Positions 23,944 to 35,035 of a stretch of DNA of 64,000 bases are shown here, piece after piece. The translations under genes were made by a program, and so were the position numbers. The stretch's first letter is position 1; the number at the start of each line of letters is the position of its first letter. The notes under the pieces are model-generated. The model worked only from the letters and a program-made list of their open reading frames with translations, did no database searches and was not told the DNA's origin. The DNA comes from Scopulariopsis brevicaulis (taxonomy: Eukaryota > Ascomycota > Sordariomycetes > Microascales > Microascaceae): positions 1-64,000 of the forward strand of contig JAGFNX010000454.1 of assembly GCA_017657125.1 (NCBI GenBank), written 5' to 3'.

Positions 23944-24024
23944 CCATACTGGAATAATCATCGGCTCTTTTTAATTTTGAATATCAAGTGGGACGGGGTT
24001 TTCTTGCGTGGTTCGATGTGCCGT

Positions 24025-24038
24025 TTCTCCGCGGAGAA
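24025..24038. promoter_or_regulatory. TTCTCCGCGGAGAA palindrome
   Basis: This third copy extends to a 14-bp perfect palindrome. It lies only 93 bp from the second copy, more than 1.5 kb from either flanking start codon. Confidence 0.35.
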
Positions 24039-24589
24039 GTTGTACAGAGGCCGGGCGGTGGACGCTGGACTACTAACCTCCTATACTGGCGCTACTTCTA
24101 GGTGTGTTCTTCAGCCTCTCTGGATGAAAAGTGGATAATAGTTATTTGACTACTAGTCGAACTAAATATGTGAGGAAGAACTTCCACTTGACTTCCTGCC
24201 AAGCTAACAAGGTTGACGAGTTAGTTGAATACGGCGGTATCTCGGACGTATATTTGCTTAACGGCAATGCTTTTGGACCGCTGGATGGAAGGGAACATCT
24301 CGCCGATGTAGAGATACACTGCTGCATATACTAATAACTCCGCCGACTTTGAGGAACCCTGCTAACTCTCCTGTGGGATATCGGACACGGCAAGTTTTCG
24401 AAATCAAACATACATTTTCCGGCACAGCTTGACCTTTGCTAGCGGGCAGTGTTCCGCCCTCAAAGGCAATCAGATAAATAACGGCGGTCGCTCTTTGACG
24501 CTAACTGTTTAGTATCACGAGGCAAGTCGAAAGAAAACGGAATACGAAGAAGATTACTCTCATTTACTGCCGACCCGAAACCCGACCGC

Positions 24590-25624
24590 CTACTTGAGAT
24601 CCTTGAGCTTCGGCGTCTTCTGAAGATATTCCTCCCAACCCGTCAACTTCTCATCCAAGATGCTATGGCTCTCCTCGAGTCCCAGACCACTATAGTACCC
24701 CGGACCACCCGCAGTCGTATCGTTCAACCTCCAGTTCTGAAGGAGCTCCTCTTGGATGAACGGCGGCATGCCGGCCGCGGCAAGACGCGCCTTGTACGCC
24801 TCGTCCGAGATAGTGACAGCCCTGGCACCCTTGCCGTCGACCGGCTTGACCCGGGAGAAGATGTCCATGAGCTCGGAGACGGAGTAGTACTTCTCGGCAC
24901 CGAATATCCGTTTGCCCAGGGTCTTCTCGCGGTTGAGGAGGATGGCCTTGACGAACTTCCCGGTGTCGTACTCGGTCGCCATCATCGGGAACTTGGTATC
25001 GGTGGCAACGGGCAGGCCGAGCTCGTACACGCCCGTCTCGGGGTTCTTGCGGATATCCCCGCCGGGGAAGTTGGACATGTAGAGGCCCGGGAGGTAGAAC
25101 GTCGTGGGGATCCCGAGCTTGTTGATGTATTCGTCGACCTTGGCCTTGGCGTCGAAGTGGTGGACCTCGTTGAGACGACCGTTGGACGTCTTGGAGATGT
25201 CGTTAAGGGTCGACCAGATGTAGTGCTGGACGCCGTGCTCCTTTGCAACGTCCGCAATGGTACGGCCTTGCTTCTGCTCGTCCTCGGCATCCATCTTCTC
25301 CCAGTAGTTGGTCACGGCGAAGACGGCGTAGGAGCCCTTCAGGGCAGCGGAGAGCGAGGCACGATCATGCAGATCAGCCTATTTCTAGGCGTTAGAGCAT
25401 TCCCGACAGGTACGAAAACCCATGTATAAACCGCCACTTACAGCCACGACCTCGACTCCCTTCTCGGCAAGCGCCTTGGACTTAGGCTTGGAAACATCAC
25501 GAGTGATTCCACGAACTGCGAACTGCGACGAGGCCCTGGAGTCCCCTAGAATGGATTCGATGACCGAGCCGCCCTGGGTGCCGGTCGCGCCGAATACGGT
25601 GACGACTTTCTTTTGCGTGGACAT
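24590..25624 (-). CDS. NmrA-like NAD(P)-binding protein (atypical SDR)
   Basis: There are two exons, 25442-25624 and 24590-25378, with a 63-bp GTAAGT...AAATAG intron; the product has 323 residues. The N-terminus MSTQKKVVTVFGATGTQGGS holds the GxxGxxG dinucleotide-binding motif. It is followed by the NmrA-type features AVTNYWE, HYIWSTL and FYLPGLYMSNFPG. NmrA proteins are non-catalytic or weakly catalytic Rossmann-fold redox sensors; some regulate nitrogen metabolism, others are reductases. The target is not deducible. It is divergent from a second NmrA/isoflavone-reductase-like gene about 1 kb away. Confidence 0.88.
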
Positions 25625-26103
25625 GATTGTTCAGAGCCGTACGGCATTAATTAGATCTGTGAATACCGCTTGGCATTTGGCTGAGATGGCTGGTATCCAA
25701 GAGCTCGAGGTTGTTAATGTTGGGCAACTTTGGATCAAGGGTAGACGGCATCTTATACTGATATACCCTTTGTCCTCCCTTTCGAGTTCCAGAACCTACG
25801 TAATGGCCGCCACACCTGACATTCGACTGATTGATGAGGGAAGCGTGCGGATAGTACCGAGTATGATGAACAATCATGAGTGAATTATCTTCTAGTCTAA
25901 TGCATTGATCTCATTACTATTTTCGTAGCTCAATGCACTATTCTTACGGGTTTACCGGCCCCGGCGGCTCCCGATTCCTCTATGGCGACTACGAAGTCTC
26001 GCTGATATCGCCTTGTTCGCCTTGTCGGCTTCCGGGCACTGGGTAGTGACTTGGTGCTTGTATGCACCGCCTCCCCCGCTATTACCCGCTCTAGTGGTAA
26101 CTC

Positions 26104-26228
26104 GTTGATTTCGACCTTCTCGGCCTCCGTACAATGACTAATCTCTTGCTACTAGCCTGGTCTTGTTGATTTCGACCGTCCGTCTCGGCCTCCATGGCAT
26201 GACTGATCCCCTTCTCGCTACTACTTCG
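26104..26228. repeat. Degenerate 61-bp tandem repeat
   Basis: Two copies each contain GTTGATTTCGACC, then CTCGGCCTCC, then ATGACTRATC, then a YGCTACTA element, offset by about 61 bp. More decayed fragments with CGGCCT lie on both sides. Confidence 0.6.
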
Positions 26229-26517
26229 TGGCACCGTCTCGGTGGTATCGGCCTAGTCGGCCTCGGTGCTCATTACTTTGTACGGGACACGAGGTGATCT
26301 TGCGTTGAAGGCCTGGTACCGGGCCCTTTCGGCCTCCGGCAAGCGGCCGACGTACTTTCGTCACTACTCGGTAGGCTTTATGATAGGTTCGCTAGCTACT
26401 CGGCAGACTAAGTAGGCGTTCGCGACATGACGTTACTATGGGCTTTTTGAACCCGTCCCATTCCGCCATCCCATGATACCCGCCCCATATGTCCACCTTG
26501 CGATAAAGCTGGATGGG

Positions 26518-26526
26518 TATATAAAT
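26518..26526 (+). promoter_or_regulatory. TATA box (TATATAAAT)
   Basis: This canonical TATA box is 83 bp upstream of the ATG at 26609. TATA-containing fungal promoters are often inducible. Confidence 0.6.
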
Positions 26527-26608
26527 ACTGGACGTCTTCCTGTCTAGCATTGCTCATTACCCTCACCTGATTCAAACTAAATCGTTTGGCAGAAATATAT
26601 CCTCCAAC

Positions 26609-27709
26609 ATGTCCGTCTCTGGAAAGGTTTCCACCGTGGCCATTGCCGGCATGAGCGGCAAGCTCGGCACCCTCGTCGCCACCCACCTCCTCGAGCACCA
26701 CCCCTCCGTCACGATCCACGGCCTCGTACGAAACCCCTCCAAGGTCGAAAAGTCCATCGCCAGCAGCCCAAACGTGAAGCTATTCCAGACCGACGCCAGC
26801 GACGTCGCGGCGCTGACCAACGCGCTGCGAGGCGTTGACGTCGGGATATGCACCTACCTCGGCGACAACAAGCTGATGGAGCAGGGCCAATATGCGCTCA
26901 TCGACGCGTGCATCGCCGCAAACGTGCCGCGCTACTTCGCCTCGGACTACTCCTTCAACTACCGCAATCTGGCGTACGGGGATCACCCGTCCAAGGACCC
27001 CATGAAGCGCGTCGCGGCGTACCTGGAGGCGCCGGAGAGGAGGGAGAAGATCAAGGGCGCGCACGTGCTCATCGGCGCCTTCATGGAGGTCGTGTGGGGC
27101 TACCTGGGCCTCTTCAAGGATGGGGAGTTTAGGTACTGGGGCACTGGCAAGGAGAAGTGGGAGGTCACGTCGTATGCTGACTCGGCGGCCTTCGTCGCCG
27201 AAGCGGCCTTGAACCCCGAGGCCAGCGGAGATCTCCCCTGTAAGCGCCTCCCTCGCCCCCCGTCCCCCCCTTCTTTCAAGCTGCCAATTCTTGGATAACC
27301 ACATGATTGGTGTCACTTGCTAACTCCGAGACAAGTCCTGGGCGATAGCATCAACACCTTCGAGATGGCGGAGAAGTTCGAAGAAACGCACGGGCAGAAG
27401 CCCAAGCTGACGAATATCGGGACGGTGGACGAGCTGAAGCGGAATCTGGATGTGAATCTCAAGACCCAACCGGATAATCTGTACGCGTGGATGGGAGAGT
27501 GCGTCCCCACCCCCCCATCAAAACTAAGACGGCACCGACTAGTGACAAAGCTAACGTGATTCAGTGCCTACACGTACTGGATCCTGGCGGGGCGCGTTGA
27601 CGTGCCTAAACCCCTGCTTAATGACCAGTATCCTCAGATCAAGGTGACGACGACAAAGGAATACTTGGAGAAGACGCCCGTCGAGCGTCTGGGCCCGCCG
27701 CGTGGGTGA
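26609..27709 (+). CDS. NmrA/isoflavone-reductase-like oxidoreductase
   Basis: There are three exons, 26609-27239, 27336-27498 and 27565-27709, giving 312 residues. The N-terminus VSTVAIAGMSGKLGTLVATH has the Rossmann GxxGxxG motif. It is followed by GLVRNPSK, the substrate/cofactor region RYFASDYSFNY, and YADSAAFVAEA. This is the layout of fungal NmrA-like/isoflavone-reductase-like SDRs of about 310 residues. Intron 2 has a GCTAAC branch site 11 bp from its CAG acceptor. The substrate is unknown. A strong TATA box and repeat-rich upstream region suggest regulated expression. Confidence 0.88.
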
Positions 27710-28486
27710 ATCCGGCGCTAGGGCAGCGGAATGATCATGGCGTGGGACGCTTTGCAAATGGATTGCTATACAAATATGCTAGGAGGACGAGAAAGGAATC
27801 CGACCTGGTATGAAACCTGTAGTCAATAGGACACTAGGTAACGGCACTCCGCGTCCACTTCCCTTTGCAGTCCAGTTCTATGAATCCCGAAATAAATGGC
27901 GGCAATACTCGGGCACCCGCCTCATTCACCACCACGCAGTGACCGTGTATACGCAAATGCTATACACTGATTTTTAAAAACAAACGCTATGCTCTACCGT
28001 GGAGCTACACTGCCCTTGACTTTTCCATTTGGTCGTCATAGGGCGGTCCTGGTGGATGAAGGATGGTCTGGGGAATCTATATGTTTCGTGGGCAGGCAAT
28101 GTAACGCGAGAATGAGACGAGGGAGTGTGACGAGAGAATGTGACGAGGGAGTGTGGAGGTCGTTAGAAGGTCCGGCGCCATGCCTGTTATAGAGGCGGGA
28201 TTTTGGGTACCGGGCGACGGGTATTAGATCCTGGAGGGACCGTGGGGTGGGAGGCGCAACGGTTTCCAGTCGGGGCATGCGAGGTACAAACCCCGGGATG
28301 GGACCCTGCTCTCTCGGCCTCAAACCAGAAACGCCCTTCACGTACGCCTAACACGGACTTCACACATCCCAAGCAAAACCGGTCGCCATTTTGCACGCCA
28401 ACCCTAGAACAGAGCATAATCTACACCATCCCATAACCCAAGCACCCTAACCCCCCTCCCAGTCAAACATCCAACACCCGACCACC
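27710..28486. other. Convergent intergenic region
   Basis: This is the 3' flank of the NmrA-like gene and the argininosuccinate lyase gene. It holds a 13-bp minisatellite at 28102-28153 and otherwise nothing recognised. Confidence 0.45.
28102..28153. repeat. 13-bp minisatellite, four units
   Basis: Four consecutive 13-bp units fit the consensus TGACGAGRGARTG, the first two slightly diverged. Confidence 0.75.
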
Positions 28487-29960
28487 TCACTCCAGCATGC
28501 CCTTGAGCACCGCAACCTGCTCCAGCACGCTCTCCTTGCTCGTCCCCCCCTTGGCGGCCCTCATCTCCACGCTCCTCTCGTAGTCAAACAGCTCCCTCAC
28601 GTCCTCTTCGAACCGCGCGTCCACGTCCCTGAGCTGCTCAAAGCTCAGCTCGCTCATCGGCGTCCCCGTCTCCTCCGACAGCGCGACGCACCGCCCCGAG
28701 ATGTGGTGCGTCTCCCGGAACGGCACCCCCTTGCGCACGAGGTAATCCGCCAGGTCCGTCGCGAGCATGAAGGGGTCCAGCGCCGCGCGCATGCGGTCGG
28801 GCCGGGCCGCGAGGGTCGAGAGGACGCCCTCGGCGATCTGGATGCTGTCGCCGACGGTGCGCACGTGGTCGAGCATGGGCTCCACGCTCTCCTGGAGGTC
28901 CTTGTTATACGTGCTGGGCAGCCCCTTGAGCGTCGTCATGAGGCCCACGACGTGGCCCATGGCGCGGCCCGACTTGCCGCGGAGGAGCTCGAGGCTGTCC
29001 GGGTTCTTCTTCTGCGGCATGAGGGAGCTGCCGGTGGAGTAGGCGTCCGAGAGGCGCACGAAGCCGAACTCGGCGGACGAGTAGATGATGAGGTCCTCGG
29101 CCCAGCGCGAGACGTGCAGCATGAGCATGGAGCCCCACTGCATGAACTCGGCCACAAAGTCGCGGTCCGAGACGCCGCCCATCGAGTTCCACAGCAGCCC
29201 GTCGAAGCCGAGCTCCGCCGCCATCATCTCGCGGTCGATGCCGAACGGGTTGCCGGCCAGGGCGCCGAGGCCGAGCGGGCAGCGGTTCACGCGCTTGATG
29301 ACCTCGCGCAGGCGCTCGAGGTCGGACGCGAACTGGAAGCCGTACGAGAGCATCCAGTGGCTCCACCGGATGGGCTGCGCGCGCTGCAGGTGCGTGTAGC
29401 CCGGCATGACGAAGTCGACCTCGCTCTCGGCGCGCTTGGCCACGACGGCGAGGAAGCTAACGAGGAAGCCCTCGAGCTTGCGCATCTCGTCGCGCAGCCA
29501 CATGCGCATGTCGGTCGCGATCTGCTCGTTGCGGCTGCGCCCCGTGTGCAGCTTGCCCGCGACGTCCTTGCCGATGATCTCGCCGAGGCGGCGCTCGTTG
29601 GCGGTGTGGATGTCCTCGTCGATGCCGGGCCGGATCTCAAACGTGCCTTCCTGCCACTCCTTCTCGACGGCCTGCAGGCCCGACTCGATCTTGGAGAACT
29701 CGTCCTGGGTGAGGATGCCGGCCTTGAGGTTCGCGCGGGCGAAGGCGATGCTGCCGAGAATGTCCTGGCGGTGGAGGACGCGGTCGAAGTAGATGGACTC
29801 GTTGTAGGCGACCATGAGGGGGTCGAGGCCGCCTGGGAGGCACTGTCAGCTTCATCATTCCTCGACGAGACGCGACGGGAGATCGGGGTCGGGGACGGGG
29901 GGGCGTACCGGTGAAGCGGCCTCCCCACAGCATGTTGCCCTGCGGCTTCTCGGACGCCAT
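28487..29960 (-). CDS. Argininosuccinate lyase
   Basis: There are two exons, 29909-29960 and 28487-29832, joined at RFTG/GLDPLMVAYNESIYFD, giving 465 residues, the standard length. Exon 1 encodes MASEKPQGNMLWGGRFT. The fumarase/aspartase-superfamily signature GSSLMPQKKNPDS lies at about residues 281-293, and HTGRSRNEQIATD and PGYTHLQRAQPIRW line the active site. The enzyme splits argininosuccinate into arginine and fumarate, the last step of arginine synthesis and part of the urea cycle. No organellar presequence is seen, consistent with a cytosolic enzyme. Confidence 0.97.
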
Positions 29961-30677
29961 TGTGTGCGCGGCGGGTGTCGGTTGGGGCTGGGGACGGGAG
30001 GGGTTGTCTCGGGGTGTCGCGGGGCGATGCGCTGGGTGATGCGGGAGAATTGGACTGTTGAGCTGGATGACTGGTTTGGACGGAGTGTAAGAGCGAGCTT
30101 TTTTGCCCGCAATTGACTTTTTGTCCCGATTGCGGCACCATCGAGGGGAGCTGGCTCTGAGTCATCAGTGCCGATGGTAACCACGTCACACAAGGAGCAC
30201 TGTCATGGGATAAATTTCCGGTCGGAAAGCTACAGGGGTATTCTTGCTACAGATCTCAATGGAAATTTAATCAATAGAGCCCGGGAATTGTCAGATTTGG
30301 TCAATTCGGCTTACGGGGGAGTGAACTGTACAACTTGCACTGGATGTTACCCGGCGGCGTGGCATCGGATCTGGCGCCTGTCGCCACTTTATGCGGGGAG
30401 ACAGCAGCTGGCTCCACCACCTGTTAGCACCATGATCCATCCCGGCCCCAAGCCCCAGGCCCAGGAGCACAGGAGCATAGGAGCCGACAGACACTACCCA
30501 GGCGCCCAGTTCCTCTGCCATCATGATCCGGGGTAGATTGGACCAATGTAAACACGACATCACAGCATAATAACGCTTCTTCTCTCAAGACGTTGCTCAC
30601 GCAACAATCATTATCATTTTGACGACCTGCGACAATTCCCGCCTACATATGATACATGCAAAACACGCCGAAACCGC
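29961..30677. other. Intergenic, no gene seen
   Basis: This is the promoter region of the argininosuccinate lyase gene and the 3' flank of the SOD gene, which lie in the same orientation. Confidence 0.45.
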
Positions 30678-31526
30678 CTAGTTCTCGAACCGCTTGGCAA
30701 CGTTCTTCCAGTTCACAACGTTCCAGATGGCATCGAAGTACTCGGCCTTGCGGTTCTGGTACTGCAGGTAGTACGCGTGCTCCCACGCGTCAATGCCCAG
30801 CAGCGGCGCCAGGTTCCCCGTGACGGGGTCCTGGTTCGCCCGCGTCGCGACGCTCAGCGTCCCCGTCGTCTTGTCCTTGACGAGCCACGCCCACCCGCTC
30901 CCCTGGATCCCCGCGAGCGCCGTGTTCATCTGCTTGCGCAGCGTGTCGACGGACCCAAAGTCCTCGTTGATGGCCGCCTGCAGCGAGCCCGAGGGGTCGC
31001 CGCCGCCGTCGCGGTTGGCGGGCGCCAGGTTCTCCCAGAAGAGCGAGTGGTTGAGGTGGCCGCCGCCGTGGAAGTTGATGGCGGGGGCCTGGGCGGCGGC
31101 GGCGGTGAAGTCGCCCTTGGCCTCGGCCTCGTTGACGGAGCCGAGGGCCGTGTTGAGGCCGTTAACATAGGTGTTGTGGTGCTTGGAGTGGTGGAGCTCC
31201 ATGATCTGGCCGCTGATGTAGGGCTCCAGCGCGCCGTAGTCGTCTGGGCGGATGTTAGCTGTGGTCGGGTGGCAAAAAGAGAAGTGGAATTGGATGCAAC
31301 GCTGCGTCCCCTCGTCCGCTCCGGCGGACGAGGGACGGACCTCGCGCTCGGACGTGCTCGGAGGTATCGGGGGGGAGATTGACGGGGGATACTAACAGGG
31401 CAGGTCGGGGAGCGTCGCCTTGGTGCGAACGAAGCTCGTGGTGGAAAAGGCAGCGACGGGCTTGAAGGCGCCAGCCCGCGTCGCGGCGCGGAGGGCGGGG
31501 GCGGTCCGTAGGATGGAGGCAGACAT
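30678..31526 (-). CDS. Mitochondrial Mn-superoxide dismutase
   Basis: There are two exons, 31397-31526 and 30678-31243, giving 231 residues. Exon 1 encodes an Arg/Ala/Ser-rich presequence (MSASILRTAPALRAATRAGA) predicting mitochondrial import, ending in TLPDLP and spliced to YDYGALEPYISGQIMELHHS. The Mn/Fe-SOD metal signature DAWEHAYY occurs at about residues 190-197, and HHSKHHNTYVNGLN and the GGGHLNHSLFW segment supply the other ligands. The enzyme converts superoxide to hydrogen peroxide in the matrix. The gene is divergent from psf3. Confidence 0.96.
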
Positions 31527-32057
31527 TGTGATGATCGAGAAGCTGCTTGCTGCGCGGGGAATTCAATTGTGAGCCTGGTGCGTCCTGGAGCTGGAAAGGG
31601 GTCGTAGAGCGGAGATCAGAGCTCTACTCCTGGGATGATGGTTACCTTTATGTGCGAATGATGAGATGGTTGGGATGTTGAGATGAAGTCGGTTGGAGCT
31701 CGGATGTGAGGAGGAGAAGTCAGGAAATAGCTGACCCGGAGATGAGACCTGGTTAAAGGTGGGAAAAATATGTCGTCACGGCGCGGGCAGCTTTCTAATC
31801 CAATGACCTCACCCGTGGGCCGGCCAAGCAGCCGAAAGAGCTTGAGCTCCGGCCGCCTCGGACGGAAGGTGCTGGGGGCACGCGAGCTCCCCACGTGGGA
31901 TCGTGGCTGGTGTGGCGGAAGCTTTTGCTGACCTGTGCTTACCTGTGGCGCAGTTGACCGCCAGGTCCCCCGCGGTATTCCCCACACTCACCAAGACGCG
32001 TCGAAGCCAAAGTTCCCAAGACAAACACAAAGTTCTACGCTCAGCGACTCTGCAGCC
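31527..32057. promoter_or_regulatory. Divergent promoter region SOD/psf3
   Basis: This stretch of 531 bp lies between two start codons. It includes an ACGCGT site close to psf3. Confidence 0.5.
31996..32001. promoter_or_regulatory. MCB-type ACGCGT element
   Basis: ACGCGT lies 57 bp upstream of the psf3 ATG. It is the binding site of the MBF (Mbp1/Swi6) G1/S transcription factor, which controls replication genes in yeasts. Finding it before a GINS gene fits, but one hexamer can occur by chance. Confidence 0.45.
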
Positions 32058-32655
32058 ATGTCCTACTACGACGTCGACGCCATCCTCACGGAGGCAGAAG
32101 TAAGCAACCCACTCTCCCCATATCTCCAACTCAACCCTAACCTCCCCCCAGAAAGTCTCTTGCAAATTCGAGCTCGACGTCCCCGACCTCGGCCACCTCG
32201 ACAACAACCCAACCCAGCCCCTAAAAGCCGACACGACCGTCGCCCTCCCCCTCTGGCTCGCCGAGATGCTCGCCATCTCCGCCACCGGCCCGGACTCCTC
32301 GGGGCCCCCCGTGACCATGAGCCCCCCCGCCGCGCTCTCCACGGAGGTCGTGCAGGCGCTAAAGGCGGACCCGCGGGCCGTGCCGCTTCGGGACCAGAGC
32401 GCGCACTTTTACGCGCTTGGGGCGAGGATACTGGATTTGTTCGAGGACAAGGAGCTTGCGGGGGTTTTGAGGCGGACGTTTGTGGGGAGGGCGGCGGAGG
32501 TGGGGGTTCATGCGGGTAAGGTTGGAGATGATTCGGTGGGAGGCGGGGGAGAGGAGTTCCTGAGGGGGCTGGAGGAGTGGGAGAGGGGGTTGTTCAGGGG
32601 GGCGCATGAGGGGGTGAGGGGGGCGAAGGAGTGGATGGAGAATGTGAAGAGGTGA
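32058..32655 (+). CDS. psf3: GINS complex subunit Psf3
   Basis: There are two exons, 32058-32099 and 32152-32655, giving 181 residues. The tiny first exon encodes MSYYDVDAILTEAE, the conserved Psf3 start, and splices to KVSCKFELDVPDLGHLD. The rest carries VALPLWLAEMLA and the helical region HFYALGARILDLFED. GINS (Sld5, Psf1, Psf2, Psf3) joins Cdc45 and Mcm2-7 to form the replicative CMG helicase. The length matches fungal Psf3. An ACGCGT element sits just upstream. Confidence 0.9.
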
Positions 32656-32885
32656 GGGCGCTTGCAGAGGATAGGACGTCGCGCAGGGGTGTTTGTGACG
32701 GACGGGGAACTTCCCACATGGTACGAGACATCGCGAGCATCACGAATCTACTCGGTAAACTAACGGCGCAAAAGCATCCGGAATCAAGCTGCAATTTAGG
32801 GGTATCGAAAAAGTCAACGCTTCCTAACCCCTCGAAAAGCAAAGAAAAACCAACGGCACCAGCATTTTACAACTTTCCCAGGACC

Positions 32886-33423
32886 TCAAGGTCCCCCTCC
32901 CGCGCCCTCCTCGACCACGAACCTCCCCAGTATCCGCCACGCCTCCTCGGGGAGCTCCTCGTTCGATACGTCGTCGTTCAAGAGGTTGAGACACGCCATG
33001 GACGCTACGCTACTGTCAGCAAGTTGTTCCGCCAGCTTTTGGCCAGGGAGGGAAGAGAGAGACATCAGGAAGGGAGTGTGGGGAATGGGAAAAAGGGGAC
33101 AACTCACGCATCAGGTCCGCCGCCTGCCCGGAGTCAACAGCAGCCTGCATCCTCGCAGAATGATAGCACCCGTACCGCTGCTGCACCTCCAGCATGCGCA
33201 TCCACAGATCCCTCGCGGAATCGGGGTCCGGCGCCGACGAGATGCGCCTGTGCCGCTGCGGGCTCTCGGGGTGGGTCTCGCCGCTGCTCCCGGAGTGCTG
33301 CGGACTAAGAGGCCCGCGCCGCGACGGCGCGGGGATCGTGGTGGGGCCCGCGAAGGCGGTCCCGAGGGCCGCGTCTGAGGACACGGACGAGATGGAGGAT
33401 CGGGCGGAGCTGTCTCGGTGCAT
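32886..33423 (-). CDS. Small protein of unknown function
   Basis: The likely exons are 33108-33423 and 32886-33004, with a GTGAGT...GCGTAG intron that keeps frame, giving 144 residues. The N-terminal half is Ser/Pro-rich and looks disordered. The second half is helical: RDLWMRMLEVQQRYGCYHSA, then an Asp/Glu-rich end LNLLNDDVSNEELPEEAWRI. I recognise no domain. The reading frame, clean splice and convergent position 230 bp from psf3 support a real gene. The exact acceptor is uncertain because three AG sites lie close together, but only the chosen one avoids an immediate stop. Confidence 0.6.
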
Positions 33424-34191
33424 TGTTCCCTGCTGCCGAGTCTTGGCTGTGGGTTCAAAGTGGATTTCGTCTCAGATGATGGACGGTAGTGGAGAAACAA
33501 TCCAAAAGGAAGTTGCAGTAGCCTCCCTTTCTCTTTGTTTTTTTCTTGTTTAATCGGGAATTTAAGAGTGAGACATCTATCCATCACGAGATATCAGGGA
33601 ACCATGGCCGTAAAATAACGTGGAAAGGGGGCTCGCGGCACGCGCGGCCCCGAGCCACCCGCCACCCGGGCCTCCCGGCATGACACCCATGACATGGCGA
33701 TTACACGAGCCCGAATACGTGGTTCCTTAGCGAGTTGACCCGCCCTCCAATCGTCGATCAATCGAGGCCCATGCACGGGGCGGTGTACATGCGCGCAGCA
33801 TTCTCCGCGGGAATACGCGGAGTGGGGGGTGGGGGGCCCTGGTGGTGGGAGGAGAGAGAGAGGGCGTGCGCATGACGTCTACAGCACCCGAGGTGAGGGA
33901 AAGACTTTGTGACCTCGACCCTTATGCCCGAACCTTCTGACCCACCCTGGTCTTTCTCTTTAAAAAAAAATTCCCGGAAGCTTTGCTTTGTTTTTGACAG
34001 CAAGGTGGGAGGGGTGAGGGTGTGAGAAGGGAAAGGGGAGGGAATGCGTAGAGGGGTACATCATAGGGCTGGCGGTGACATCATAGGAGCGTAGGTTGCC
34101 GGCGTGTTGGGTGGGAACGTGAGGTAAACATGGAAAAGGCGTGCGTTTTCCAGGGAAATGTTTTGGGAAAAAATTTTGAGGGTTGGAAATG

Positions 34192-34233
34192 TCTCCGAGG
34201 GGGGTGTTTAGATCTCCGAGGGGAGTGTTTAGA
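34192..34233. repeat. 21-bp tandem duplication
   Basis: Two adjacent 21-bp units differ at one base; the shared part is TCCGAGGGGRGTGTTTAGA. A third, broken copy starts right after. Confidence 0.75.
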
Positions 34234-35035
34234 TCCCCGATCGGGTTGATCACGGGGGGGTTCGTCATGGTGCAGTGAAGGTCAGGCGGGCGTCGCCTTA
34301 TCACGGGCCTGCATGCTCGCATAGCTCGCCGTCTTCCGGGGGAGCCGCTTCTCCAGTCTCCTCGCACGGCTTTGCAGATTCCCAGATTCGACTGGCCTTG
34401 CTTCAGAGGAACGGGAGGGCGGGGATCGGACACGTCCTGAACGTCCTGGCTGAAGAAGCAAGCCCTTTGCCGTCAGGTTGCAGAGCGCGAGACGGTGAGG
34501 TGATCTCAAGACGCGCGGACGGGCGCTAAGACTAAGCTTCTTTTCGTTCCCGTCAGGGGATAAGCATACCACAAGCGCATGCCTTGGCCTCGACCCCCTT
34601 AGCTCACCTGTATTAATAACCCTTGACAGCCACTGCACTGAGGCGGCGGGAGAAGCTGTGGCAGTGGCTGTCGCGACCGGTAGCACCGCGCTAGGGAGGC
34701 GTGGAACGTGCCACTGTCGCGCCAGATGCCCCCGCCCGGACGCCAGCGCCATCTCGGGGGTCCGGATGACCCCACCGTGACATGCTCTTGAGCTTCCGAG
34801 CTTCCTTAAGCTTTCTTGTGACGCTATTCTGGTGGGGATTAGATATTCCAAAGAGCTTGTTATCATTTTGATGTTTTGCTTTCGTAAAGTTCCAGGGGCC
34901 TCCGGTCTAGATCCCGGGGACACGAAAGGGGAGGATCATGATACAGTTCCAAGCGTCCTGCAGCGCGGAAAAAAGAACCGCGTCGTTCAAGCTTCGGTTC
35001 GATTTCCACTAGCCGCCTCCCCTTCACCCGCTCTT

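Larger units (their letters stand above)
22169..24589. other. Intergenic region upstream of the flavohaemoglobin gene
   Basis: About 2.4 kb without a supported gene. It holds three exact CTCCGCGGAG palindromes (cores at 22753, 23935 and 24028) and two related CCCGCGGAGATG sites near 23180 and 23770. Composition becomes more AT-rich after about 24.06 kb. Confidence 0.5.
25625..26608. promoter_or_regulatory. Shared control region of two divergent NmrA-like genes
   Basis: This region contains a degenerate 61-bp repeat (26104-26228), at least five CGGCCT motifs between about 25.98 and 26.34 kb, and a strong TATA box for the right-hand gene. It may regulate both genes. Confidence 0.5.

Noticed and set aside
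24590..27709. Secondary-metabolite gene cluster around the two NmrA-like genes
   Set aside because: No polyketide synthase, peptide synthetase, terpene synthase or P450 gene lies in the window. The neighbours are primary-metabolism and housekeeping genes.
28703..29914. A 403-codon frame antisense to argininosuccinate lyase
   Set aside because: It is Ala/Val/Arg-rich shadow sequence opposite a certain gene.
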